Below are positions 34,685 through 43,854 of a stretch of DNA of 64,000 nucleotides, piece by piece (position 1 is the stretch's first letter; each line of letters begins with the position of its first letter). The DNA comes from Poriferisodalis sp965204125. Its GTDB lineage: Bacteria > Actinomycetota > Acidimicrobiia > Acidimicrobiales > Poriferisodalaceae. The DNA lies in NCBI RefSeq assembly GCF_965204125.1, contig NZ_OZ241968.1:620001-684000 (forward strand). Reading direction: 5' to 3'. The position numbers and the translations under genes were made by a program. The notes beneath the pieces are model-generated. The model ran no database searches and had not been told where the DNA came from. It worked only from the letters and a program-made list of their open reading frames with translations.

Positions 34685-35881
34685 CTAGGGGATCACGCCC
34701 GCCTGCTTCAGCCGCTCGATGTCATCCCAGTCGTAGCCGTGCTCGAGCAGGATCAGCTCGGTGTGCTGGCCGAGCTCGGGCGGCGGTCCGCCAGGAGCCC
34801 ATGCAGTCTCGGAGAAATCCACCGGTGTCGCGACCATCTCGGTTGTACGGCCATCAGGCGTCGGCACCGTCACCCAGCAGCCCGCCGCGTGGGCCTGCGG
34901 GTCAGACCGCATCTCCAGCGTGGACTGCACGGGGGCCCACCAGACGTCGTTTGCATCGAAGATCTCACCCCACTCGGCGCGTGTGCGCGTGGCCATGACG
35001 GCGTCCATCTCCGCAGTGAGGGCAGCTGTGTTCTCGAGGCGGAGCACGATGTCGGCAAAGCGGGAATCGTCCTCCCATTCGGGCCGATCCAGTGCGCGCA
35101 CCACATGCGGCCAATGTCGGTCGCCTTCGAGGCCCAGCATCCAGAGCCACGCGCCGTCACGGCAGCGGTAGCAGTTGATGAGCGGGTTGGGCGGGCTGTC
35201 TCGGCCCCAGGCCTCGGTCTCGTCACCCGTCATGGCAGTGATGTTGTGGTCCCAGCCCAGCAGGTAGGTGCCCAGGCGCAGCAGCGACGACTCCACGAGC
35301 TGTCCTTTGCCGGTGCTGGTGCGGTGGAACAGCGCGGCCGCAACCCCGGCCGCCGCCGCAAGCCCGGTCATGTGGTCGCCCATGCCGCCGCGCTGGTACG
35401 GCAGGTCGCCATCTTCGGGTGTCAACGACCGGACGATCCCCGCCCGAGACCAGAACGCACCCACGTCGTAGGTCTGGCGGTCGCGTTCATCGCCCCGCAG
35501 CGAGAGTCCCGTGACGCTGGCGTAGATCAGGCGCGGGTAGCGCTGCGCGAGCGACGGGTAGTCGAGGCCCATGCGTTCGAGCCCGCCGGGCCGGATATTG
35601 GACAGGAAGACATCGGCGTCAGCCAGCAGTGAGTGCAGGGCGGCGAGCCCTTCCGGCTGCCGCAGGTCGAGAGCGATGCTGCGCTTGCCGCGGTTGTCCA
35701 GGTCGAACGGCGGGTTGCCATCGCCCTGAAACAGCCAGCCCAGCGAACGGAACGGATCGCCGTCGGGCGTTTCCACCTTGAGTACGTCGGCACCCCAGTC
35801 GGCCAGGATCCCGCCGCAGGCAGGCCCGGCGATCCACACGCCCAGCTCGACGACGCGGATGCCCTCCATCGGCCCGGCCAT
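34685..35881 (-). CDS. CaiB/BaiF family III CoA-transferase
   Basis: Protein of 398 residues, the usual size. It begins with the typical GIRVVELGVWIAGPACGGILADWGADVLKVE, continues with RGKRSIALDLRQPEG and LLADADVFLSNIRPGGLERMGLDY, and has the catalytic Asp in RGGMGDHMTGLAAAAG. Family III enzymes move CoA between a donor acyl-CoA and a carboxylate acceptor without a ping-pong intermediate of the family I type. Partner substrates are unknown. Four genes with this fold occur in the window. It lies next to a YtcJ-like amidohydrolase gene on the same strand. Confidence 0.92.
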   Translation of the reverse strand: MAGPMEGIRVVELGVWIAGPACGGILADWGADVLKVETPDGDPFRSLGWLFQGDGNPPFDLDNRGKRSIALDLRQPEGLAALHSLLADADVFLSNIRPGGLERMGLDYPSLAQRYPRLIYASVTGLSLRGDERDRQTYDVGAFWSRAGIVRSLTPEDGDLPYQRGGMGDHMTGLAAAAGVAAALFHRTSTGKGQLVESSLLRLGTYLLGWDHNITAMTGDETEAWGRDSPPNPLINCYRCRDGAWLWMLGLEGDRHWPHVVRALDRPEWEDDSRFADIVLRLENTAALTAEMDAVMATRTRAEWGEIFDANDVWWAPVQSTLEMRSDPQAHAAGCWVTVPTPDGRTTEMVATPVDFSETAWAPGGPPPELGQHTELILLEHGYDWDDIERLKQAGVIP

Positions 35882-35921
35882 GGGTCCTCCCCCTGCTCGC
35901 AGCGGCGATGCGGCAGGGTAC

Positions 35922-37157
35922 TCAACGGTCTGCGCCGCCTCCCATACACAGTCGGCGAGCGGTCTCGGCGTCGATGCGTTCGGAGGGCGCGAGGTCTCGG
36001 TCCGTAGCCGCTGCTATCCACTCGGCGGGATCGGGGGGAACCGTCGGAGCATCGGAGGACAGCGTGACGCAGATGCCGCGACGCAGCAGGCTGGCCAGGG
36101 GCCACAGCCATGCCTGTTCTGTCGGCGAGAGCTGTTCTCGGTACTTCTGCGCACGCCGGGTCACGAAGCTGGGCTGGGTCACGACCTTGATGCCGAGGCG
36201 GGCGATGCGGTCGAGCTGTTCGGGCAGCGCAAGCGCGCAATGCTCTATGCGGTCGGGCTCAGTGCGGTCGGGCCCGATGGGGGCGGCTTCGCTTGTTGAC
36301 GTCCCGTTCGGCAGCGGCGGATGTGCCTCCAAGGCTTCGAGGGTGACTTGCAGCGTGTCGATATCCATGACGTGGACTGCGACCGGAAAACGATGAGCGC
36401 GCGCCATCGACACCAAGTCGGCGATCGCGGTGTCGTCATCGTGCGGCGGCATCACCTTGGCGTGTCCGATGCGCACGCTCCCGGGTCCGACCTTCGCCGT
36501 CTCGGCACTCTGCACCGTCGTCCCGAACCCCCGACCGCCGAGCGATGCGAGCCGGTCTGCGCCCACCATCGCCGTAATCGACACCGACGGCACGGCCGCG
36601 GCTGCGTCCGCGAGCAACTCCAGCGCCTCGAGATCGTTGGTATGCGTCGCGTCGGTGCATGCGGTGATGCCCGCTGAGGCCAGGTCAGTCAGCACCTCGG
36701 TGACACCCGCCACCGTCGCGCTGCGATCATGCCGGGGCACCGCAGCCAGCAGATCCTGGCGCTCGACGAGCACGTCGCCAAACGTCAGGCCCAATGCTCG
36801 GCCCGCGGCCGTGTTCACCACCGCCACGTGACCGGTGACGTGGTGGAGCACGGTCGGAACATCGTGCGTGACAGCGTCGAGTTCAGCGGCGGTCGGGTGG
36901 CGACGCTCAGCGAGCAATGCATCGTCGTAACCCCAAACCCGGAGCCACCGACGCGAATCGCCGCCGCCGCTTTCGGCGCTGTCCTGGCGGCCTGGCGGCA
37001 GTGTCGGCACAGCAGAACCGCGCACGGCATGCCCGATGACGTCCAGCAGCTCGCCCACCGATGCCGCGGCCTGGACGTTCACCGATCGGCGTGCGGCGGC
37101 ACACGCCAACAGATGCAGGTGATCGTCCTGATACCCCAGCGCCGGGGCGGTGTTCAC
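35922..37157 (-). CDS. YtcJ-like amidohydrolase (amidohydrolase 3 group), short N-terminus
   Basis: Protein of 411 residues. The metal-binding DDHLHLLA is only 11 residues from the start, whereas YtcJ-type enzymes normally have about 50-60 residues (a beta-sandwich strand set) before this point. Other family blocks are TGHVAVVNTAAGRALGL, VHVMDIDTLQVTLEAL, RIEHCALALPEQLDRIARLGIKVVTQPSF and CVTLSSDAPTVPPDP. The GTG at 37157 is the only plausible start; the frame stays open upstream but without start codons or family resemblance. Likely hydrolyses an amide or cyclic amide; substrate unknown. Confidence 0.8.
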   Translation of the reverse strand: MNTAPALGYQDDHLHLLACAAARRSVNVQAAASVGELLDVIGHAVRGSAVPTLPPGRQDSAESGGGDSRRWLRVWGYDDALLAERRHPTAAELDAVTHDVPTVLHHVTGHVAVVNTAAGRALGLTFGDVLVERQDLLAAVPRHDRSATVAGVTEVLTDLASAGITACTDATHTNDLEALELLADAAAAVPSVSITAMVGADRLASLGGRGFGTTVQSAETAKVGPGSVRIGHAKVMPPHDDDTAIADLVSMARAHRFPVAVHVMDIDTLQVTLEALEAHPPLPNGTSTSEAAPIGPDRTEPDRIEHCALALPEQLDRIARLGIKVVTQPSFVTRRAQKYREQLSPTEQAWLWPLASLLRRGICVTLSSDAPTVPPDPAEWIAAATDRDLAPSERIDAETARRLCMGGGADR

Positions 37158-37215
37158 GGCTGCGCTTGCGATCCCGGCGAGCCCAGCGGTGCCGCGCCGA
37201 GCCTCGGGACCGGCC

Positions 37216-38790
37216 TCAGATGCCCAGCTCGTCGAGCATCGGGATGAGATCGCGGCGCAGCAGCTTGCCAGTAGAGGTGCGCGGCAGCTCGTCCATGAGG
37301 TGAACGAACTCCGGCCGCTTGAACGGCGCTAGCCGCTCTCGGGCATGCGCAACCAGATCGTCGCCGGACGTGGCAGCCTCGGGGCGGACCACGGCGGCGG
37401 CGGCCACGCGTTCACCCCATTCCTCGCTGGGCAGGCCCACCACGGCGGCTTCGAGCACGTCTGGATGGTCGTACAGGACGGCCTCGACTTCATCGGGCAG
37501 CACGTTCTCGCCGCCCCTGATGATCATGTCGCCGGTGCGACCGTGGAGGAACAGGTAGTCGTCATCGTCGAGGTAGCCGAGGTCGCCAGTGTGCACCCAG
37601 CCCTCGTCGTCGATGGTGACCCGGGTTTTCTCGTCCTGGCCCCAGTAGCCGTCCATCGCCCGGTCGGTCCACAGCTGCACCTCGCCGATCACGCCCGGCC
37701 CGACTGGCTCGCCGCTGTCTGCGTCCACGATCCGCACCTGCACGTCTTCGAGCACTTGGCCCACCGACGAGAGCCGGTGCATCTTGCGTTCCTTCTCTTC
37801 GTCAGTGCCCTCGATGCGGTGGTCGTCGGGATCGAGGACCGCCACCGTCGAGGTCGTCTCGGTCTGCCCGTAGGCGCCTGCGAATGCGACGTGAAGCGGG
37901 AACTCGTCGATCGCGTGGCGGATCACCGACGGCGGCATGGGTGCAGCGCCGTAGGTGACGGCTTCGAGGCTGCCGAACGCGTCCGGCGAGAAGTTCGGCG
38001 CATGCAGCACCCGAGCCAGCATGGTGGGCACCAGGAAGGCGTGGGTGACGCTGTGGCGTTGGATGCATTCGATCCATGAATCGGCCTGGAATTGCGGCAG
38101 CAGCACCACCACGCGCCCGCTGTAGAGCGCGTTCAGCATCGAGGTCAGCCCGGCGATGTGGTACAGCGGCGCCGCAACCGCCATCCGGCCCATGTCCTCG
38201 CCCGTGGCGGCGTCGTTGGTGCCCATGACGTACCCGGTGATCGCGCCGTTCGTCAGCTTGACGCCCTTGGGCATCGCCGTCGTGCCGCTGGTGTAAAGCA
38301 ATGTGCACAGGCCGTCGAACTCGACATCGGCAGGCACCGGCAGCTCGAAGGACTCGTCGCGGGCGGCCGCGTATGAGTCCGGGTTATCGAGCACGTAGAT
38401 GTGCTCGAGATCTGCTGGCTTGTTCTCGTTGATGAGGTCGAGATAGCGCGATTCGGTGAACAGCACGTCGATGCCGCTGTCGCTGAGCAGGTGCGCCGTC
38501 TCTTCCTGACCGGCCCGGAAGTTCATCGGTACGACCGACGCACCGGCGAATGCCGTACCGAAGATCGCCTCGACGCACTCCACGCTGTTGGTGGCGAAGA
38601 TGCCGACACGATCACCGGCCTCGACGCCAAGCGTGGTCAGCAGGCCGGCCGTGCGGGCCACGTTGTCGAGGAGTTCCTGGTAGGTGACCTCGCGAGCAGT
38701 GCCGCCGCCGGTTTCCGTCGAGGTATCGATCAGGATGACCTGATCGCCGGCGATGGTCGCCGGCATGAAGAGCAGCATTCCGAGATTCAC
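37216..38790 (-). CDS. Acyl-CoA synthetase (AMP-forming ligase)
   Basis: Protein of 524 residues in the ANL superfamily. Motifs in order: LLYTSGTTAMPKGVKLTN (ATP/AMP P-loop), GAYGQTETTS (A5 region), GWVHTGDLGYLDDDDYLFLHGRTGDMIIRGGENVLP (A7-A8 hinge; shown region continues), and near the C-terminus PRTSTGKLLRRDL with the catalytic Lys. It activates a carboxylate to the acyl-CoA through an acyl-AMP. Starts with GTG at 38790; LGMLLFMPATIAGDQVILID is a normal N-terminus for this clade. It is divergent from the serine-hydrolase lipoprotein gene, 172 bases away. Confidence 0.92.
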   Translation of the reverse strand: MNLGMLLFMPATIAGDQVILIDTSTETGGGTAREVTYQELLDNVARTAGLLTTLGVEAGDRVGIFATNSVECVEAIFGTAFAGASVVPMNFRAGQEETAHLLSDSGIDVLFTESRYLDLINENKPADLEHIYVLDNPDSYAAARDESFELPVPADVEFDGLCTLLYTSGTTAMPKGVKLTNGAITGYVMGTNDAATGEDMGRMAVAAPLYHIAGLTSMLNALYSGRVVVLLPQFQADSWIECIQRHSVTHAFLVPTMLARVLHAPNFSPDAFGSLEAVTYGAAPMPPSVIRHAIDEFPLHVAFAGAYGQTETTSTVAVLDPDDHRIEGTDEEKERKMHRLSSVGQVLEDVQVRIVDADSGEPVGPGVIGEVQLWTDRAMDGYWGQDEKTRVTIDDEGWVHTGDLGYLDDDDYLFLHGRTGDMIIRGGENVLPDEVEAVLYDHPDVLEAAVVGLPSEEWGERVAAAAVVRPEAATSGDDLVAHARERLAPFKRPEFVHLMDELPRTSTGKLLRRDLIPMLDELGI

Positions 38791-38962
38791 GTCGACCCCC
38801 TACGGCCCGCTTGTGCAGATGTCGCGGCAGATACTCGCAAAAGTCACTGCCCGCGCGCCAACGAAGCAGCGACACAGTCTGCCCATCGGGGCGGCCATTG
38901 ACTCGCCGGCCATCTCGCACCTCATGGCTTCGCCTCTCGGTTCAGCCACTTACGCTGCCTGC

Positions 38963-40306
38963 ATGAAGCGACTCGCATCCGCCTTGCTGGGCCTGGTTCT
39001 GCTGACGGCGGCCTGCAGCGGCACCGACGAAGCCGTGCCGGAATCCCCGGCCAGCACTGTCGTGTCGCCCACGACGAGCGAAGCGGCGGCGGCCACCACT
39101 GCCGCGCCGACGACAACTGCAGCGCCGCCGGCTACCACCGTTGCGCCATCGACGACCGCCGCGCAGCAGGACGAGCCGGATGGCGAGGCCGCCGACGGCG
39201 AGCCGCTCGATCCGCTCGACGCCGCAATCGGGGACTGGATGGAGCGCACCGGCGCCCCCGGCCTCGTGCTGGCCATTACGCAAGGCGGTGCCGAACCCAT
39301 GACCTTTGCGTGGGGTGTGAGCGATATCGCTACTGACACCCCCCTGACCGTGAACCACCACGTGCGCATCGGCTCGGTCACCAAGTCGGTCACCGCTGCT
39401 GTCGTGCTGCAGCTCGTCGCCGCAGGCCTGGTTGAGCTCGACGCGCCGGTTGCGCAGTACCTGGGCGACGACTGGGCACCGGGATACGAACACGCCGCCG
39501 CGGTCACTGTGCGTGACCTGCTGGGGCACACCTCGGGGTTCGTCGAGTACGCGTTCGACGTCAGCTTCTACCAACTCGCAGCGCCCCGGTTGGCCGAGCA
39601 GATCTCACCCGAGGAGATCTTGGAGTTCGCTTCCCAGTACGGACCCGTCGCTGAGCTGGGCACCGAATTCCACTACAACACCACCGGCTACGTCGCTGCG
39701 GGGCTGCTCATCGAAGCAGTGACCGGCAACGCGGCAGCCGCAGAACTGCGGGCTCGCGTGTTCGAACCGCTCGGCCTTGAGCACACGTACCTGACGCCGG
39801 ACGAGTTCCCGCCCGAGCCCACCGCGAACGGGTACGTCGGCGGGACAATCGGCTACCTGATGGGGCCGCTGCTGGGGCTCACCCCCGACAACCAGATCAC
39901 TCACAACGACGCCATCTTCGTGGACATCGGCACCGTGCCGAGCGACTTCGCCCGATCCGCCGGATGGACCGGCGGCGGCATCGAAGCGCAGATCGGCGAC
40001 GTGGCGCTGCTGATACGAGGACTCTTCGCGACCGGCATCCTCGATGATGACCAGGTCGCTCTCATGACGACGGGTCACCCAGATCCTGCCAACAGCTACG
40101 GCCTGGGCATCTCGACCGACGAGATTCTCGGCCTGACGATCTACACCCACGGTGGCGGTGTGCCGGGCTTTCGCACCATCGCTGCCTACGCGCCCGCGTT
40201 CGACCTCGGCGTCGCGCTGACGACCAACCTGCTGGGTCTCGAGGGTGACGACGATGTTGGGGGTCTGCTGGAAGCGCTCGCGCCGATCCTGGCTGCAATG
40301 AACTGA
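38963..40306 (+). CDS. Beta-lactamase-class-C-like serine hydrolase, lipoprotein
   Basis: Protein of 447 residues. A signal peptide ends in the lipobox LTAAC with Cys18, followed by about 60 residues very rich in Ala, Thr and Pro, a flexible surface tether. The hydrolase domain has the SxxK pair Ser138/Lys141 (GSVTKS), LLGHTSGFVEY, and HYNTTGY at Tyr238, where a Y-S-N is usual and here it reads Y-N-T. HGGGVPGF near the C-terminus replaces the KTG-like motif. Such proteins are esterases or D-aminopeptidases rather than antibiotic-resistance enzymes. ATG 38963 puts the signal peptide at the N-terminus. Confidence 0.9.
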   Translation: MKRLASALLGLVLLTAACSGTDEAVPESPASTVVSPTTSEAAAATTAAPTTTAAPPATTVAPSTTAAQQDEPDGEAADGEPLDPLDAAIGDWMERTGAPGLVLAITQGGAEPMTFAWGVSDIATDTPLTVNHHVRIGSVTKSVTAAVVLQLVAAGLVELDAPVAQYLGDDWAPGYEHAAAVTVRDLLGHTSGFVEYAFDVSFYQLAAPRLAEQISPEEILEFASQYGPVAELGTEFHYNTTGYVAAGLLIEAVTGNAAAAELRARVFEPLGLEHTYLTPDEFPPEPTANGYVGGTIGYLMGPLLGLTPDNQITHNDAIFVDIGTVPSDFARSAGWTGGGIEAQIGDVALLIRGLFATGILDDDQVALMTTGHPDPANSYGLGISTDEILGLTIYTHGGGVPGFRTIAAYAPAFDLGVALTTNLLGLEGDDDVGGLLEALAPILAAMN

Positions 40307-40393
40307 GGGGGCGACAGGGCCGCGAGCCTCTCGAAGCGATCGGCCATACTTTCCCCGTCCGACCGGTCCTCGGAGCCGGGCAAGGGGGCAGCA

Positions 40394-43066
40394 GTGAGTC
40401 AGTTGTTGGCCGGCATCCGGGTGCTGGAGCTCGCATCGGGAATCTCGGGCCCGTACCTGGGGAAGCTCTTCGCCGACCACGGCGCCGACGTCATCAAGGC
40501 GGAGCCTCCCGGCGGGGACCCGTCCCGCCGTCATGGACCGTGGGGCGAAGCTGCAACGACGCCGCACGGTGCTGACAGCCTGGAGCAGTCGCCGCTCTTC
40601 CTGCACCTGAACACCAACAAGCGCAGCGTGATCGCCGACATCGCCTGCGATGCGCCCAGCGCAGACGACGTCGAGTTGATCAGGGCCCTGGCAGCGAGCT
40701 CAGACGTCGTGATCGAAGCCTTCCCGCCAGGCCATCTGGACCGCGTCGGCCTTGGCTATGAGGTCCTGCGCAGTCTGCGGCCGGGCATCGTGCTCACGTC
40801 GATCACACCGTTCGGACAGACCGGTCCCTATGCCGAGGCCGGTTATCGCGGCAGCGACATCGTCACGTATGCCATGGGCGGCCCCATGTGGGGCACCGGC
40901 ATCAACGAACGCGAGCCGGTCAAGCTGAGTGGCGACGTCACGACCTATCAGGTCGGCAATCTCGCGGCGGTGCCGACACTGGCGGCGCTCATGATGAGCC
41001 AGCGGACGGGACGGTCCACGCACATCGACGTCTCAGCCTTCGAAGCCCAGGCAGGCACGATTGACCGCCGCGCCTCATACCTGCTCTATGAGGCATATAC
41101 CGGTTCGGATGTCGGGCGCGAGGCTCGGCAGCCTCAGCGGGCGTCTCCGGTTGGCTTCTATCCCACCGCAAACGGATGGGCGTTGGTATTCACGTTGCCG
41201 TCGTGGGCGCCGCGCATGGTGAAGACACTCATCGATGCCGGTCTGGGAGGCGATGAAGGCAGCGGCGACTCGCTGGCCGAGCGTTTCGCCAATCCGGCAT
41301 GGATCGCTGATCCGGACCTGCCCGACATCGTCGAGACCTCGCTGTTCATGTGGCTGGCGGGGCACACCCAGGACACGGTGGCAGCCGCGGCACAAGTCAA
41401 CAAGTGGGGCGTCACACCGCTGAACGCACCCCTCGATCTGCTCGACGATCCGCACTTCGCAGCTCGTGGCTTCTTCGTGCCGGTCGAGCACGCGGCAGCT
41501 GGCACCGTCACCCAGCTCGACGCGCCGTTTCGGATACATGCGGCACCCCAAGCCGATCCTGCGGTGTCCGAACGTGTCGCTCCGCGCCCGGCGCCGTTGC
41601 TGGGCGAACACGATGCCGACGTTCGGGCCGGCATCGCCGAATCGACGCCCCCCGAAACCGCCGGCGGCGACGATCGCGCAGCGGACGCTGCGACGGCGAA
41701 GCCGCCGGCTCGACTGCCGCTCGAAGGCATACGCGTCCTGGACTTGACAGTGGTCTGGGCGGGACCCGCCTGCACCATGTATCTGGGGGATCTCGGCGCA
41801 CAGGTCATCAGGGTGGACAATCCGTTCGTGTTCCCGACAGCCACCCGGGGACTGATGCCCCGCCCGCCCCGGGAGATCAACCCCGAACTCGGACCGCTGT
41901 CTGGTTACCCCGATCACGACCCGGGGCGCCGGCCCTGGAACCGCCAGAACCTCTTCAGCGCACATGCTCGCGGAAAGCTCAGCTGCACCCTCGATCCCCG
42001 GACCGAGCTCGGGCGCGCCATGCTGCATCGCCTGCTGCGCGAGTGCGACGTGATCGTTGAGAACAATTCGCTGGGCGTGCTGCCAAAGCTGGGTCTCGAC
42101 TGGGAGACGGTGCACGCCGTCAACCCCCGCACCATCGTGCTGCGGATGCCGCCGATGGGACTCGAAGGTCCGTATGCCGACTGGGTCGGATTCGGCGCCA
42201 ATTTCGAGTCACTGTGCGGGTTGACCGGGCTGCGCGGGTACGCCGACGAGGATCCCACCAGCCTCACCTCGGTCTTCCACATGGATCCCGCGAGTGCTGC
42301 GACCGCGGCGTTCGCCTTGCTCGCAGTGCTTCGACGCCGCGACGGCATCGACGGAACTGGCGGCACCGGCAGAGGCGAACTGATCGAGTTCTCCCAGTCG
42401 GAGAACGTCATGCAGCACATCGGCGAGTACTTCATCGACGCCGCGGCCTCCCGAACCCGCCATCAACCCGTCGGCAACCGCTCGATCGCTCGTGCCCCGC
42501 AAGGCTGCTATCGCTGCGCTGTGGACCCCGCCCGGCCTGATCGCGACGACGAGTGGGCGGTCATCGCGTGTGAGACAGATGACGACTGGCAGTCGTTGGC
42601 CCGGCTGATCGATCAGGACCTCGCCGACACCGCTGCACCGCTGGCCGACGACGACCGGCTCGCGACGCTGAGCGGGCGCTTGGAACACCATGCCGACATC
42701 GACGTGCGCATCAGCGCCTGGACCGCAACCCGCACCTCCGCTGAGGTGTTCCACCGATGCCAGCAGGCAGGTGTGCCCGCCGGCCCGGTGCTGCGAGAGT
42801 CGCAGCTGCGAGCCGACCCGCAAATGGGCGACCGAGCGTGGTTCCGCGAGAACGGCTCCGTCGAGCAGGGCTGGCACAGCTTCCCCGGACGGCAATGGCG
42901 CTGGGACGGCCCCGAGATGCCGTGGCGGCCCATCGGCATCCTCGGCGACGCCAACGAGTACGTGTACCGCGACTTGCTGGGCCTCGACGAGGCCGAATGG
43001 CAGGCGTTGTGCGACGAGGGCCACATCACCCGCGACTACCTGAACCCTGACGGCACCTCGATGTAG
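40394..43066 (+). CDS. Tandem fusion of two CaiB/BaiF CoA-transferase domains
   Basis: Protein of 890 residues, about twice the family size, built from two complete CoA-transferase III domains. Domain 1 (about 1-410) begins GIRVLELASGISGPYLGKLFADHGADVIKAE and has a family Asp in VKLSGDVTTYQVG. After a linker rich in Ala and Pro, domain 2 (about 450-890) begins GIRVLDLTVVWAGPACTMYLGDLGAQVIRVD and has its Asp in VFHMDPASAATAAF. Family III enzymes are interlocked dimers, so the fusion may give an intramolecular heterodimer. Starts with GTG at 40394. The downstream gene is the DsbA-like selenoprotein. Substrates unknown. Confidence 0.9.
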   Translation: MSQLLAGIRVLELASGISGPYLGKLFADHGADVIKAEPPGGDPSRRHGPWGEAATTPHGADSLEQSPLFLHLNTNKRSVIADIACDAPSADDVELIRALAASSDVVIEAFPPGHLDRVGLGYEVLRSLRPGIVLTSITPFGQTGPYAEAGYRGSDIVTYAMGGPMWGTGINEREPVKLSGDVTTYQVGNLAAVPTLAALMMSQRTGRSTHIDVSAFEAQAGTIDRRASYLLYEAYTGSDVGREARQPQRASPVGFYPTANGWALVFTLPSWAPRMVKTLIDAGLGGDEGSGDSLAERFANPAWIADPDLPDIVETSLFMWLAGHTQDTVAAAAQVNKWGVTPLNAPLDLLDDPHFAARGFFVPVEHAAAGTVTQLDAPFRIHAAPQADPAVSERVAPRPAPLLGEHDADVRAGIAESTPPETAGGDDRAADAATAKPPARLPLEGIRVLDLTVVWAGPACTMYLGDLGAQVIRVDNPFVFPTATRGLMPRPPREINPELGPLSGYPDHDPGRRPWNRQNLFSAHARGKLSCTLDPRTELGRAMLHRLLRECDVIVENNSLGVLPKLGLDWETVHAVNPRTIVLRMPPMGLEGPYADWVGFGANFESLCGLTGLRGYADEDPTSLTSVFHMDPASAATAAFALLAVLRRRDGIDGTGGTGRGELIEFSQSENVMQHIGEYFIDAAASRTRHQPVGNRSIARAPQGCYRCAVDPARPDRDDEWAVIACETDDDWQSLARLIDQDLADTAAPLADDDRLATLSGRLEHHADIDVRISAWTATRTSAEVFHRCQQAGVPAGPVLRESQLRADPQMGDRAWFRENGSVEQGWHSFPGRQWRWDGPEMPWRPIGILGDANEYVYRDLLGLDEAEWQALCDEGHITRDYLNPDGTSM

Positions 43067-43166
43067 CCGCGCAGCCCGGGCCCGAGCGGCCCGTGAGCGC
43101 AGCGAACAAGAGCGGGGAGCGCAGACGCCCCTGATGGGGACTGCGCTGCACAGATAGATTGCCCGC

Positions 43167-43829
43167 ATGGCAACTGATACGGGAACCGAAGCCGCCGAGA
43201 TCGAGTTCTGGGTAGACCCCATCTGACCTTGGTGCTGGGTGACGGCCAGGTGGGTCGTCGATGACGTTGCTTCGGAGCGCAACCTGAAGGTGAAGTGGCA
43301 GCCGATCAGCCTGCTCTTCAAGAACGAGCCCCCGACAGACAGCCCCTACTACGACGCCGTCGTGGTGACGCACGGCCAGCTGCGGGTGATGGAATCGATC
43401 CGGGCCGCCGAGGGCGACGATGCCGTGTTCGGCGTCTATTGGGACTTCGCCAGCCGCATCCACCACGACGGTGACCGCGACTTCGACATCGCGCAAGCGC
43501 TCGAGGCGCTGGGCGTCGACCCCGAACACGCCAAGGCAGCCACGGACAAGAAGTGGGATGCCGAGATCCGCACCCGCATGGACGAGGGCTTGGCGCTCGT
43601 GGGCACCGATGTCGGCACGCCGATCATCGCCCTCAACCGCAGCGACGGGGAGCGCGTGGGCATCTTCGGCCCGGTCATCACGCGGGCACCCAAGGGTGAA
43701 GACGCCCTGAAGCTGTGGGACGGCATGGTGGCCATGATGGACATCGACGGCTTCTGGGAGCTGAAGAAGACCCGCACCGAGCGGCCCGAGTTCGGCGAGC
43801 GCCCGGTCACCTTCCCGCCAGTCGGCTGA
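43167..43829 (+). CDS. Selenoprotein: mycothiol-dependent Rv2466c/DsbA-family oxidoreductase, Sec20
   Basis: A single gene of 220 residues whose codon 20 is an in-frame UGA at 43224-43226. Before it the frame reads IEFWVDPI, after it PWCWVTARWVVDDVASERNL, giving U-P-W-C where Rv2466c-type proteins have C-P-W-C (Cys19 in the M. tuberculosis protein). The rest matches that family: LEALGVDPEHAKAATDKKWD, DVGTPIIALNR with the cis-Pro before the strand, FGPVITRAPKGEDALKLWDG and FWELKKTRTERPEF. These thioredoxin-fold enzymes reduce substrates using mycothiol. If UGA were a stop the remaining open frame would start at an internal GTG and lose the redox motif. A SECIS-like hairpin follows. Confidence 0.93.
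43241..43259 (+). promoter_or_regulatory. Bacterial SECIS element for the Rv2466c-like selenoprotein
   Basis: Seven-pair hairpin inside the coding sequence: GACGGCC (43241-43247) pairs with GGTCGTC (43253-43259) with one G-U wobble, closing the five-base loop AGGTG. The loop GG lies 22 bases after the UGA, inside the window expected for SelB-binding elements. It differs in sequence from the other element at 3812-3843 but matches it in geometry. Pairing is seen directly; SelB binding is inferred. Confidence 0.82.
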
Positions 43830-43854
43830 GGATCCCTGCAGAGGTTCTAGGTCG

